DNA from: Stigmatella erecta
Lineage (GTDB): Bacteria > Myxococcota > Myxococcia > Myxococcales > Myxococcaceae
DNA: 64,000 nt
Direction: 5' to 3'
Assembly: GCF_900111745.1 (NCBI RefSeq)
Contig: NZ_FOIJ01000011.1
Location: 186,001 to 250,000, forward strand
The notes below the pieces were generated by a model. That model had not been told where the DNA came from. It ran no database searches and saw only the letters and a program-made list of their open reading frames with translations. The translations under genes were made by a program, and so were the position numbers. Positions 52,048-60,726 of this stretch are shown one piece after another. How positions within the stretch are numbered: the first letter of the stretch is position 1; each line of letters begins with the position of its first letter.

Positions 52048-53807
52048 GGGAGCTCATCTTGGAGTCACTGGGCTGGGCACTGCTGCACCTCGTGTGGCAG
52101 GGCGCGCTCGTGGCCGCCGTGCTCGCGCTCGGACTGCGCCTGCTGGGGCCCCGGGCCGCCGCCCGCTATGGACTCGCCTGTGGCGCGCTGGGGCTGATGC
52201 TCCTCCTGCCCGCCGCCACCGGTTGGCAGCACCTCCGCGCCCGGCAGGCCCCGGCGGCCGTGTCCTCCCTCCCGGCCCTCTCCGGGCAGTCCTCCCTGGC
52301 ACCCGCCTCCAGGGCCGGGGCGGCGCCCGCGTCCTCACCGGCCGCGTCCCTGCGCGCCCGGGCCACCGCCTTCACCGGCGGCCTTCTGCCCTGGGGGGTG
52401 CTCGCCTGGGGGCTGGGGGTGGCGGGCTCCTCCCTGCGGCTGCTGGCCGGGTGGGTGCGCCTGCGCCGGAGGGTGCGCGAGGCGTTCCCTGCCCCCGAAG
52501 CGTGGCAACTCCGGCTGGAGGCGCTCGCGCGGCGCCTGGGGGTGAAGCGCGAGGTGCGCCTGCTCCAGTCCCCCACGCTGGAGGTGCCCTCCGCCCTGGG
52601 GTGGTTGCGGCCCGTGGTGCTGCTGCCCGTCTCCACCCTCACCGGCCTGCCCGCACGTCAGCTCGAGATGATCCTCGCGCACGAGCTGGCGCACATCCGC
52701 CGTCATGACTTCGCGGTGAACCTGCTCCAGACCGTGGTGGAGACGCTGCTCTTCTATCACCCGGCCGTCTGGTGGATGTCCCACGTCATCCGCGTGGAGC
52801 GCGAGAACTGCTGCGATGACGCCGCCGCGGGCCTGACGGGCAACGCCCTCTCCTACGCCCGGGCACTCACCGCCCTGGAAGCCCTGCGTGTCATGCCCTC
52901 GCCCGCGCCAGCCCCCGCCCTCTCCGCGCTGGGAGGCTCGCTGCCGGAGCGCGTGCGCCGGCTGGTGGCCGCGCCTCCCTCCCGGTGCGCCTCCCGCTGG
53001 ACGGCGGGCGCTTCCGTGCTGGTGCTGATGAGCAGCCTCGCGGCCGCGGCGCCCCTCACCGCCCGGGTGCTGCCCGCCCAGGCCCCGCGCTCGCTGCTGG
53101 CCGCAAGCCCGGCCACACCTGCCGAGCCCCCCGCGGCCCCGGCCCCCTCGGCGAGTCCCGCGCCCGCGCCTGCGCCCCATGGGGCCCCCCAGCCCAACCC
53201 GGCCCCGGCACCTCGGCCGTCCGCTGTCCCTTCGCCCCACGAGGCATCCCACGCCGGGGAGGACGCGCTTCCCGGGGATTCGCACGCCAAACCCCGGCGC
53301 ATCGTCCCCACGAAGCCGCGGAAGGACGGGGGGCAAGACCCGGCCCTGCAGTCCCTCCTGCCGTCCGGCATCACCGAGGCGTACGCGAAGGGCCTCCAAG
53401 CCCACTTCGAACAGCCCCTGTCCTCCGAGGAGCTCTTCACGCTGAAGCACCTGGGCGTCACCGCCGAGGAGGTGGACGCACTGAAGCGGCTGGGCTTCTC
53501 GGAGGTGGTCCCGGACACCGTGGCCGCCGCCCATGCGGTGGGCGCCACCGAGGCATACCTGCGCGCGCTCAAGGACGCCGGCTACACGGATCTGGAGAAG
53601 GCCACGGGGATGCGCGCCCTGGGCATCACCCCGGAGACGCTCACCGGCCTGGCCCGCGCGGGCTTCACCGGCCTGAGCGCGGACACGCTGATGGGATTCC
53701 AGGCCACCGGTGTCACGCCCGCATTCATCGAGGAGATGCGCGCCCAGGGCCACGAGCCGCTCACGCCAGAGGCGTTGATCCGCCTTCGCCTGGGCAAGCA
53801 GCCCTGA
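52044..53807 (+). CDS. M56-family (BlaR1-like) zinc protease with C-terminal repeats
   Basis: A 587-residue membrane protein. Four predicted helices in the first 320 residues flank the cytoplasmic-side zinc protease: HELAH with His213, Glu214 and His217, and the third-ligand region RVERENCCDDAA. Unlike BlaR1 it has no penicillin-binding sensor domain. After a last helix (about 315-335) comes a Pro/Ala-rich linker and about 150 C-terminal residues of four repeats of about 27 residues each (G-V/I/A-T-x3-L ... AGF/GYT...). It would sense an unknown signal and cut the BlaI repressor. Its start overlaps blaI by ATGA. The repeat region is known in some other M56 proteins but undefined in function. 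Confidence 0.85.
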   Translation: MRELILESLGWALLHLVWQGALVAAVLALGLRLLGPRAAARYGLACGALGLMLLLPAATGWQHLRARQAPAAVSSLPALSGQSSLAPASRAGAAPASSPAASLRARATAFTGGLLPWGVLAWGLGVAGSSLRLLAGWVRLRRRVREAFPAPEAWQLRLEALARRLGVKREVRLLQSPTLEVPSALGWLRPVVLLPVSTLTGLPARQLEMILAHELAHIRRHDFAVNLLQTVVETLLFYHPAVWWMSHVIRVERENCCDDAAAGLTGNALSYARALTALEALRVMPSPAPAPALSALGGSLPERVRRLVAAPPSRCASRWTAGASVLVLMSSLAAAAPLTARVLPAQAPRSLLAASPATPAEPPAAPAPSASPAPAPAPHGAPQPNPAPAPRPSAVPSPHEASHAGEDALPGDSHAKPRRIVPTKPRKDGGQDPALQSLLPSGITEAYAKGLQAHFEQPLSSEELFTLKHLGVTAEEVDALKRLGFSEVVPDTVAAAHAVGATEAYLRALKDAGYTDLEKATGMRALGITPETLTGLARAGFTGLSADTLMGFQATGVTPAFIEEMRAQGHEPLTPEALIRLRLGKQP

Positions 53808-53821
53808 ACACGAGGCGGTAT

Positions 53822-53842
53822 GCCAGCCTGGCGGAGGCTGGC
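53822..53842. terminator. Bidirectional terminator hairpin
   Basis: GCCAGCCT (53822-53829) pairs perfectly with AGGCTGGC (53835-53842) around a five-base loop, in the 45-base space between the convergent M56 gene and the lipoprotein gene at 53853. No T tract. Confidence 0.55.
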
Positions 53843-53852
53843 CTCCGGGGAC

Positions 53853-54530
53853 TCAGCGCGCGCAGAGGTAATTCGCGGTCTGGGAGATGCTCACGGGATT
53901 CCCACCGCACGCGGCCAGGTTGTAGTTGTAGCGCAGCGATTGGATGGACTTCCAGTTGACGCAGTAGCCCGTTCCCACGCCGCACTTCCAGGACTCCAGA
54001 TACTGGTACTTGTAGCTGGTGCCCGTGACCGACGAGGTGACGCACGCGCTGGTCCCGGCGGCCTGGATCCGCTGGCTGCATGAGGAGTTCTTCCACACCT
54101 GCAGGTTGGGGGTCTGGAGCTCCAGCTTCGGACACGGCCGCCCGTTGAGCACGTACTGGCCATTGGGGCAGCGCGTGAAGAGGCGGGGCCACACACTGAT
54201 CGGCGAGGGCTTGAGGGTAAAGAACAGCTTCTCGCCCGTGGGCCGGTTGATGGCCTCGTACGAGGTGCTGTCCACCTGCGTGGCGCCGAGCTGCTTCAGC
54301 ACCGTGTCCTGCTCGGTATCCACGACATGGAGAACGCCCTCCTCGTCGTCGAAGACCGCGCTCAGATCTTCAATCTTGCGAGGCTCCTCGGCCACGGCCT
54401 CCTGTCCGGCGGTCTCCAAGTCCGGCGCGAACTCCGGCTCCTCGGAGGTGCCCCCGCAGCCGGTGCCAAAACCCACGGCCACGGCCAGGATGACCGCACT
54501 CTTCATCAGTTTGTTGCGCATGGTCTTCAT
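53853..54530 (-). CDS. Cysteine-rich lipoprotein of unknown function
   Basis: A 225-residue lipoprotein (lipobox GTGC, Cys25 in GFGTGCGG). After an acidic linker (about 30-65) comes a domain with nine or so cysteines (TRCPNG, RPCPK, SSCSQR, ACVTS, KCGVG, YCVNW, AACGG, LCAR) that would form disulfides. ATG 54530 fits the signal peptide; a GGGGGA lies four bases upstream. I recognise no family. It is divergent from the metal-handling cluster at 54740-60726. A sigma-54-type promoter candidate lies 70-80 bases upstream. Confidence 0.7.
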   Translation of the reverse strand: MKTMRNKLMKSAVILAVAVGFGTGCGGTSEEPEFAPDLETAGQEAVAEEPRKIEDLSAVFDDEEGVLHVVDTEQDTVLKQLGATQVDSTSYEAINRPTGEKLFFTLKPSPISVWPRLFTRCPNGQYVLNGRPCPKLELQTPNLQVWKNSSCSQRIQAAGTSACVTSSVTGTSYKYQYLESWKCGVGTGYCVNWKSIQSLRYNYNLAACGGNPVSISQTANYLCAR

Positions 54531-54596
54531 CACGTCCCCCAAGTCCTGCGAAAGTGGTAGCCGTCCTCGAAGGGCGAGGACAGCGCAGATTCCCAC

Positions 54597-54612
54597 TGCA
54601 AGCCGTGAACCA
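54597..54612 (-). promoter_or_regulatory. Sigma-54 promoter candidate for the Cys-rich lipoprotein
   Basis: Read on the minus strand, TGGTTCACGGCTTGCA has TGG at -24, TTGCA at -12 and the exact spacing, with mismatches at two -24 positions. The start would be near 54587, 57 bases before the ATG at 54530. The inverted repeat TGTAG-N9-CTACA (54677-54695), about 90-108 bases upstream, could be the enhancer site. Confidence 0.45.
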
Positions 54613-54739
54613 GGAAGAGCGCGTGCCTCGGCACCAGGGGCTCCCCCGGCCGGAACGGCCCTGCCTCCCCGGGCGCTGTAGCCTTCGGCGCTACACGGCG
54701 GTGCAGGGACGTGGCCCGCTCTGTCACAATCCCTGGCCC

Positions 54740-55300
54740 ATGGGCTCCTTCCGCCGAGGGTTTCTCAGGGCCGCGCAGGGCCTCGGTATGGGGGCAGCTT
54801 GCCTGATGGGCCTTCTCTCGCTGCCAGGCTGTCAGAGCGAGTCCCTTCCAGCCTACGTCCGGCTCGGCGGACAGGCCCCAGCGCTTGCGAGTGCGCCCCC
54901 GTCACGGGCCTGGCTCGTCGTCTTCTGGGCCTCGTGGTGCCCGCCCTGCCGGGAGGAGACGCCCGCCCTGGTGAAGCTGGCGGAGGCGCCTCCCGAGGGG
55001 CTGCGGGTCGTCGTCTTCAGCCACGACGCGCACCTCCAGGCCGTCGAGGCGTTTCTGGGGGGCCCTCCCGCCGCCGGGCTCCACCTGCGCCTGGATGAAG
55101 GGCACGCAGTGGCCCGTGCCTTCGGCGTCGACGCCCTCCCCGCCAGCATCCTGGTGGTGGACGGACACCTGACGGCCCGCTTCTCGGGGGCCAGGGATTG
55201 GGATTCCCGGGCCATGCGGCGCTTGCTGGAACGGCTGCTCCAGGAGCGCCGCCCCACCGGGGCGGCCTCGCACATTGACGTGCCCCCGCGTCCTCAGTAA
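54740..55300 (+). CDS. Thioredoxin-fold lipoprotein (TlpA/ResA-like)
   Basis: A 186-residue lipoprotein (lipobox LPGC, Cys31) with the thioredoxin-fold active site WCPPC (Cys67, Cys70) in FWASWCPPCREE and the cis-Pro ALPASILVV. TlpA-type proteins reduce disulfides or copper sites in the periplasm. Followed 11 bases later by a Cys-rich membrane or exported protein and then an RND metal pump, it is placed to keep their Cys motifs reduced or loaded. ATG 54740 has no strong ribosome-binding site; a longer frame starting upstream would not give a lipobox. Confidence 0.85.
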   Translation: MGSFRRGFLRAAQGLGMGAACLMGLLSLPGCQSESLPAYVRLGGQAPALASAPPSRAWLVVFWASWCPPCREETPALVKLAEAPPEGLRVVVFSHDAHLQAVEAFLGGPPAAGLHLRLDEGHAVARAFGVDALPASILVVDGHLTARFSGARDWDSRAMRRLLERLLQERRPTGAASHIDVPPRPQ

Positions 55301-55311
55301 GCCCAGGGCCG

Positions 55312-55611
55312 ATGCCGTACCTCCTGCGCATCCTTGCCCTGCTGCTCGTGCTGACGGCCGGGGGCGTCTTCCAGACGCTCGCGCTCGTGAGCGAGGGGGC
55401 CGTGCCGTGCGAGGACGAGGAGGGCACGGAAGAGCCGTGCGCGGACTGCACGGTGTGCCTGTGTTGTCCCCACCGGGCCCTGGCGGGCACGCCGCTGGTG
55501 GACATGCGGGTGCTTCCTCCCGCCTCCCGCCCTTCTCCCGTCCCGCTGCGCCTGCACGCGCCGGTGCCCTCGGGCGTCACGGCCGACATCTTTCAGCCCC
55601 CGAGAGCCTGA
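55312..55611 (+). CDS. Small Cys-rich protein of the metal cluster
   Basis: A 99-residue protein, with a hydrophobic segment (about 3-26), then a Cys-rich core CEDEEGTEEPCADCTVCLCC (residues 33-52) and a C-terminal ADIFQPPRA. Six cysteines in about 20 residues suggest metal binding. C-termini of this kind are seen on small proteins beside CzcCBA-type pumps (DUF2946-like), a resemblance only. ATG 55312 is 11 bases after the thioredoxin-like gene. Function unknown. Confidence 0.7.
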   Translation: MPYLLRILALLLVLTAGGVFQTLALVSEGAVPCEDEEGTEEPCADCTVCLCCPHRALAGTPLVDMRVLPPASRPSPVPLRLHAPVPSGVTADIFQPPRA

Positions 55612-55702
55612 CGTCCTCCGTCCAGGCCGTCGTGTGTCCAGCGTCCCGCCCGGGGCCCTGGACTCACGCGTGAAATCGCGTCCCTTCTGAATCCCTTCTG
55701 CG

Positions 55703-55723
55703 CCCCGGGCCTGCCGCCCGGGG
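55703..55723 (+). terminator. Hairpin between the small Cys-rich genes
   Basis: CCCCGGGC (55703-55710) pairs perfectly with GCCCGGGG (55716-55723) around a five-base loop, 92 bases after the stop of the 99-residue gene and 52 bases before the next ATG. It could be a terminator or attenuator of the metal cluster. No T tract. Confidence 0.45.
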
Positions 55724-55774
55724 CCTTGCCGCCGTGCGCGCCCCCTCCGGGGCCTGCCGGCTGGAGTTGCCTTC

Positions 55775-56053
55775 ATGCGTTCCTTGCGTTCCCTGTCCCT
55801 GTCCCTGGCGCTGTGCCTCGTGTCCGTCCCCGTCCTTCCCGCCTGGGCCGGCGAACCCCCGCCGCCCGCTGCCCCCGCCGAAGCGGCCAAGCCGAAGTGC
55901 GAGCACGGCGTTCAAAAGTCCCTCTGCACCCGCTGCAATCCCAAGCTGGCCCCCGTCTACAAGTCCAAGGGGGACTGGTGCGCCGAGCACGAGCGCCCCG
56001 AGTCCCAGTGCGTCCTCTGCCACCCGGAGCTCGCCCAGAAAGGCGTGAAGTAG
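55775..56053 (+). CDS. Small exported protein with two Cys/His metal-binding repeats
   Basis: A 92-residue exported protein. Signal peptide cut near residue 25 (AWAG), a short Pro/Ala linker, then two units of the pattern C-x(1,2)-H-x6-C-x2-C-x-P: CEHGVQKSLCTRCNP and CAEHERPESQCVLCHP. Each unit offers three Cys and one His. The same repeat occurs four times in the adaptor gene that follows at once (its ATG is directly after this stop). A periplasmic metal carrier handing ions to the pump is an attractive but untested role. Confidence 0.8.
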   Translation: MRSLRSLSLSLALCLVSVPVLPAWAGEPPPPAAPAEAAKPKCEHGVQKSLCTRCNPKLAPVYKSKGDWCAEHERPESQCVLCHPELAQKGVK

Positions 56054-57619
56054 ATGCGGCCTGCCCGCATCCTCCCGGCCGCGCTGGGGGCCCTCCTGTG
56101 GTGCATCGCGGGGGCCGCCTGCACGAAGGACTCCCAAGCCCTCCCGGTGGGCCCGTCCTCCTCGGGCCCCGGGGATGCGGGCCCGCCCGCCCAGGAGTCC
56201 ACCGCAGTTCAACTGTGTGAGCATGGCGTCCCGGCGGACCTGTGCACCCGCTGCACGCCCGAGCTCGCGGAGGTCTTCCAGGCCCAGGACGATTGGTGTG
56301 AGGCCCACCAGGTGCCCGAGTCGCAGTGCCGCGCATGCAACCCGGGGCTCACCTTCACCGGCACCCCTTCCGTGCCCAAGGACTGGTGCCCGGAGCACGC
56401 CGTTCCCGAGTCCCACTGCACCAAGTGCCACCCGGCGCTCATCGCGCGCTTCATCGAAGCGGGCGACTACTGCCGGGAGCACGGCTTCCCGGAGTCCGTC
56501 TGCCCCCACTGCCACCCGGAGCGCGTCCGGGCCGCGGGCGCGGAGCCTCCCGCCTTCCCCCCCCCGGGCATGCGCGTGCGCCTGGCCTCGGAGGAGACCG
56601 CGCGCGAGGCGGGCATCACCACGCGGCGCGTGGCGCAGCAGCCCCTGGCCCGGACGCTGGAGGTGGTGGGCCAGCTCGCCTTCAACCACAACCGCTCCGC
56701 CCCGCTCACCGCCCGGGGGGAGGTGCTCGTCCTGGAGGTCCTCGCCGATGTGGGGGACTCCGTGAAGGCTGGCCAGCCCCTGGCGGTGGTGGCCTCCGCC
56801 GCCGTGGGGGAGGACCAGGGCCGGCTCTCCGCGGCCCAGGCCCGTGTCGCGGCGGCGCGCTCGGCGCTGGGCCGGGAGCAAGCCCTGCTCCAGCGCGGCA
56901 TCAGCTCCCAGAAGGACGTGGAGCAGGCACGCACCGAGCTGGCCGCGGCCGAGGGGGCCCAGGACGCGGCGCGCGCCGCGCTCTCCGCCGCGGGCGTGGG
57001 GGCTGCGAGCCCCCCGGGCCGGTACACGCTCAAGGCCCCCCTGTCCGGCACCGTGGTGGCGCGCGATGCGGCCCCCGGCCGGCACGTGGCCGCCGGCCAG
57101 ACGCTGCTCCACGTGGCGGACCTCTCCACCCTCTGGGCCCAGCTCGACATTCCCGAGGCGGATGCCCTGTCCGTGCGCGCGGGCCAGAAGGTGACGCTCC
57201 AGTTCGAGGGCCTTCCCGGAGAGGCCCGCGAGGCCACCCTCACCCGCGTCGCGGCCTCGGTGGACCCTGCCACCCGCACCGTGCGCGCCCGCGTGGAGCT
57301 GCCCAACCCGGACCAGGCGCTCAAGGCAGGCCTCTTCCTGCGCGCCCGCATCCAGGTGTCCCCCGCGCATGCGGCGGTGATGGTTCCCCGCGAAGCCATC
57401 CAGCACGCCGAGGGGCGCACGCTCGTCTTCGTGAAGCGGGAGGCGGGCCTGTACGAGCCCGTCGCCGTGGAGCTGGGCGCCGGCACACCCGGGCAGGTGG
57501 AGGTGGTGAAGGGGCTCGCCCCCGGCGCCGAGGTCGTCACCACGGGGGCGTTCCTCCTCAAGACGGAGATCCTCAAGGGCTCCATCGGCGCGGGCTGCTG
57601 CGAGGAAGGCGGCGAGTAA
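56054..57619 (+). CDS. CzcB-like RND periplasmic adaptor with four Cys/His repeats
   Basis: A 521-residue membrane-fusion lipoprotein (lipobox AGAAC, Cys23). N-terminal part (about 55-160) has four repeats of C-x(1,2)-H-x6-C-x2-C-x-P, e.g. CEHGVPADLCTRCTP and CREHGFPESVCPHCHP. Then the HlyD/CzcB body: a barrel-sandwich, alpha-helical hairpin (about 255-305) and the beta domain with ATRTVRARVELPNPDQ. It connects the CzcA-like pump to an outer-membrane channel. No CzcC/TolC-type gene is present in the window. The repeats are far longer than the usual metal-binding N-terminal tails of CzcB. The last residues CCEEGGE add a Cys pair. Confidence 0.9.
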   Translation: MRPARILPAALGALLWCIAGAACTKDSQALPVGPSSSGPGDAGPPAQESTAVQLCEHGVPADLCTRCTPELAEVFQAQDDWCEAHQVPESQCRACNPGLTFTGTPSVPKDWCPEHAVPESHCTKCHPALIARFIEAGDYCREHGFPESVCPHCHPERVRAAGAEPPAFPPPGMRVRLASEETAREAGITTRRVAQQPLARTLEVVGQLAFNHNRSAPLTARGEVLVLEVLADVGDSVKAGQPLAVVASAAVGEDQGRLSAAQARVAAARSALGREQALLQRGISSQKDVEQARTELAAAEGAQDAARAALSAAGVGAASPPGRYTLKAPLSGTVVARDAAPGRHVAAGQTLLHVADLSTLWAQLDIPEADALSVRAGQKVTLQFEGLPGEAREATLTRVAASVDPATRTVRARVELPNPDQALKAGLFLRARIQVSPAHAAVMVPREAIQHAEGRTLVFVKREAGLYEPVAVELGAGTPGQVEVVKGLAPGAEVVTTGAFLLKTEILKGSIGAGCCEEGGE

Positions 57620-57624
57620 CCCCC

Positions 57625-60600
57625 ATGCTCACCCGCATCATCGACTGGAGCCTGCACCACCGTGGGGCGGTGCTCCTGGGCACGCTGGCGCTCGCGCTCT
57701 CCGGGGTGCTCTCGTTCCAGGCCCTGCCCCTGGATGCCCTGCCGGACACCACCCCGCCGCAAGTCCAGGTGAACACCCTGGCCCCGGCGCTCACACCCGT
57801 GGAGGTGGAGCGTCAGCTCACCGTCCCCATCGAGCAGGCGCTGACGGGACTTCCCCGGTTGGAGCAGATGCGCTCGCTGTCCAAGCCGGGCCTGTCCCAG
57901 GTGACGCTCCAGTTCGGCGACGGCACGGACGTGTGGTTCGCCCGGCAGCAGGTCTCGGAGCGCCTGGGCCACGTGAGCCTGCCCGAGGGCCTCGAGCGCC
58001 CCACGCTGGGCCCCGTGGCCACGGGGCTCGGAGAGATTTTCCACTACCTGGTGAAGAGCCGGACGCGGAGCCTCACGGAGCTGCGCACCCTGCAGGACCG
58101 GGTCATCGCCCCCGCGCTGCGCGGCGTGCCGGGGGTGGCGGAGGTCAACAGCTGGGGCGGCGAGGAGAAGCAGTGGCACGTGGTGGTGGAGCCCCAGCGG
58201 CTCCAACAGTTCCACCTGTCGCTGGGAGACCTCTACCAGGCGCTGGAGGCCAACAATGCCAACGTAGGCGGAGGCCGGGTGGAGCAGGCGGGGGCGGCCC
58301 GCCTCGTGCTCGGCGTGGGCGCGCTGGAGGGGGGCGCGGCGGTGGAGGAGGTCACCGTGGCCGCCCGCGATGGGGTGCCGGTGCGCGTGCGGGACGTGGC
58401 CCAGGTGCGGGTGGGCCCGGCGCCGCGCCAGGGCGCCACCACCGCGGAGGGGGAAGGCGAGGCCGTGCTGGGACTGGGCTTCATGCGCATGGGCGAGAAC
58501 TCCCACGCGGTGAGCCAGGCACTCACCCAGCGGCTGGAGGAGGTCCGCCAGCGCCTGCCCCCGGACGTGCAGGTGGACCTCGTCTACGCGCGCACGGAGC
58601 TGGTGGAGCAGGTGCTGCGCACGGTGCGCAACAACCTCCTGGAGGGCGCGCTGCTCGTCATCGCCATTCTCTTCGCCTTCCTGGGCCACTGGCGGGCGGG
58701 GCTCATCGTGGCGGCGGCCATCCCCCTGTCCCTGCTGTTCGCCTTCAACGCCATGGTGCCGCTGGGCATCGCCGGCACGCTCATGTCGCTGGGCGCCATC
58801 GACTTCGGCCTCGTCGTGGACTCCTCCGTCATCCTCGTGGAGAACGCCGAGCGGCGGCTGGCCGAGGACGCGGGGCGCCGCAGCGTCCTGGAGGTGGTGC
58901 GGGATGCGGCCGTCGAGGTGCGCAAGCCCACCCTCTTCGGCGAGCTCATCATCCTGGTGGTGTACCTGCCCATCCTCACGCTGGAGGGGGTGGAGGGAAA
59001 GCTCTTCCGCCCCCTGGCGCTCACCCTCATCTTCGCCTTGCTCGGCAGCGCGCTCCTGTCCATGACGCTGATGCCGGTGCTCGCCTCGTTCGTCCTGAAG
59101 CCAGGCCAGGGGCCCCACCGGGAGCCGCGCCTCGTGGGGCTGCTGCAGCGGCTCTACCGGCCGGTGCTCGACGGGGCCCTTCGCCACGGCCGGGCCGTGC
59201 TCGCGGGCGCGGCCCTCCTCACGGTGGGCGCCGCCGGGGCCGCCCTGGGGCTCGGCAGCGAGTTCGTTCCCCGGCTGTCCGAGGGCACCCTCGTCATCAA
59301 CACCGTGCGCTTGGCGGAAGTCTCGCTCGCCGAGTCCATCCGCTACGGCGGGCACATCGAGGCCCTGCTGCGCCGCAAGTTCCCGGACGAGGTGAAGCAC
59401 GTGTGGACGCGCACGGGCACGGCGGAGGTGGCCACGGACCCCATGGGCCTCGAGCTGTCCGACGTCTTCATCACCCTCCACCCCCGGGCGCAGTGGACGC
59501 GCGCCGATACGCAGGAGGAGCTCGTGGCGGAGATGAAGGCGGAGCTGGCGGACCTTCCCGGCATGCGCATGGCGTTCCTCCAGCCCATCGAGATGCGCGT
59601 CAACGAGATGCTCGCCGGGGTGCGCGGCGATGTGGCCATCAAGCTCTTCGGGGAGGACCTGGACCTCTTGAAGGCCAAGGCCCAGGAGGTGGAGGCCCTG
59701 GTGCGCCCCCTGCCGGGGGCGGCGGATGTCACCGTGGAGCAGGTGACGGGCCAGCCCATCCTGCACGTGACGGTGGACCGGGCCGCCGTGGCCCGGTACG
59801 GCATTCCCGCCCGGGACGTGCTCGACGTGGTGGAGGCCGTGGGGGGACGCCGCGTGGGGGACGTGCGCGAGGGGGAGCGGCGTGTCGAGCTGGCCGTGCG
59901 CCTGGCCGACGAGTACCGGCAGAACCCGGCCCGGCTGGCCACCGTGTCCGTGGTGGCCCCGGACGGGGTCCGCGTGCCGCTGGGGCGCCTGGCCACGTTC
60001 CGCGAGCTGTCCGGCCCCACCACCGTCCAGCGGGAGGGCGGCCAGCGCCGACTCGTCATTCAGGCCAACGTGCGGGGGCGCGACCTGGGCGGCTTCGTGG
60101 AGGAGGTGCGCCGCACCCTGGACGCGAAGCTGGAGCTGCCCACCGGGTACGCTGTCCGCCTGGGCGGCTCGTTCGAGCACCTGGAGCGTGCCCGGCAGCG
60201 GCTGCTGCTCGTGGTCCCCGGGGCCCTGGCGCTCATCTTCCTCCTGCTCTACCTCACCTATGGCCGCGTACGGGATGCCCTGCGCATCTTCGCGGGCGTG
60301 CCGTTCGCGATGGTGGGCGGCGTGCTGGCGCTGCTCGTGCGCGGCCTGCCCTTCTCCATCTCCGCGGCCGTGGGCTTCGTGGCGCTCTCGGGCGTCTCGG
60401 TGCTGGGGGACATGGTGCTCGTCAGCCGGGTGCGCCAGCTCCTCGGCCAGGGCGCCGCGCCCGGAGAGGCCATCCGGGAGGCGGCCCTGTCACGCCTGCG
60501 TCCGGTGCTGATGACCTCCGCCGTGGCGGCGCTCGGCTTCGTGCCCATGGCGCTCCACACGGGGGTGGGCGCGGAGGTGCAGCGGCCCCTGGCCACCGTC

Positions 60601-60726
60601 GTCATCGGAGGCGTCCTGTCCTCGGCCGTGCTGACGCTGCTGGTGCTGCCCGTCCTCTATGCCGTGCTCGGCACCGGCCAGGACGCTCCCCCAAGACAGC
60701 CCAGGGCGCCAGACACGACCGCTTGA
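57625..60726 (+). CDS. CzcA-like heavy-metal efflux RND pump
   Basis: A 1033-residue inner-membrane RND transporter. The heavy-metal-efflux signature in TM4 is present: DFGLVVDSSVILVEN, in which the normal D-F-G-x-x-V-D-G-A has Ser for Gly and Ser for Ala. Twelve helices in two sets, two large periplasmic loops, and the GAIDFG motif fit a proton-driven Zn/Co/Cd/Ni or Cu/Ag pump; the metal cannot be read from this. ATG 57625 is five bases after the adaptor stop. It is the last gene of the metal cluster, followed by tandem palindromes. Confidence 0.95.
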   Translation: MLTRIIDWSLHHRGAVLLGTLALALSGVLSFQALPLDALPDTTPPQVQVNTLAPALTPVEVERQLTVPIEQALTGLPRLEQMRSLSKPGLSQVTLQFGDGTDVWFARQQVSERLGHVSLPEGLERPTLGPVATGLGEIFHYLVKSRTRSLTELRTLQDRVIAPALRGVPGVAEVNSWGGEEKQWHVVVEPQRLQQFHLSLGDLYQALEANNANVGGGRVEQAGAARLVLGVGALEGGAAVEEVTVAARDGVPVRVRDVAQVRVGPAPRQGATTAEGEGEAVLGLGFMRMGENSHAVSQALTQRLEEVRQRLPPDVQVDLVYARTELVEQVLRTVRNNLLEGALLVIAILFAFLGHWRAGLIVAAAIPLSLLFAFNAMVPLGIAGTLMSLGAIDFGLVVDSSVILVENAERRLAEDAGRRSVLEVVRDAAVEVRKPTLFGELIILVVYLPILTLEGVEGKLFRPLALTLIFALLGSALLSMTLMPVLASFVLKPGQGPHREPRLVGLLQRLYRPVLDGALRHGRAVLAGAALLTVGAAGAALGLGSEFVPRLSEGTLVINTVRLAEVSLAESIRYGGHIEALLRRKFPDEVKHVWTRTGTAEVATDPMGLELSDVFITLHPRAQWTRADTQEELVAEMKAELADLPGMRMAFLQPIEMRVNEMLAGVRGDVAIKLFGEDLDLLKAKAQEVEALVRPLPGAADVTVEQVTGQPILHVTVDRAAVARYGIPARDVLDVVEAVGGRRVGDVREGERRVELAVRLADEYRQNPARLATVSVVAPDGVRVPLGRLATFRELSGPTTVQREGGQRRLVIQANVRGRDLGGFVEEVRRTLDAKLELPTGYAVRLGGSFEHLERARQRLLLVVPGALALIFLLLYLTYGRVRDALRIFAGVPFAMVGGVLALLVRGLPFSISAAVGFVALSGVSVLGDMVLVSRVRQLLGQGAAPGEAIREAALSRLRPVLMTSAVAALGFVPMALHTGVGAEVQRPLATVVIGGVLSSAVLTLLVLPVLYAVLGTGQDAPPRQPRAPDTTA

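Noticed and set aside
56467-60180. Long minus-strand open frame opposite the adaptor and pump genes
   Set aside because: It is the antisense of CzcB and CzcA, with low-complexity His/Gln/Gly composition and no motifs.
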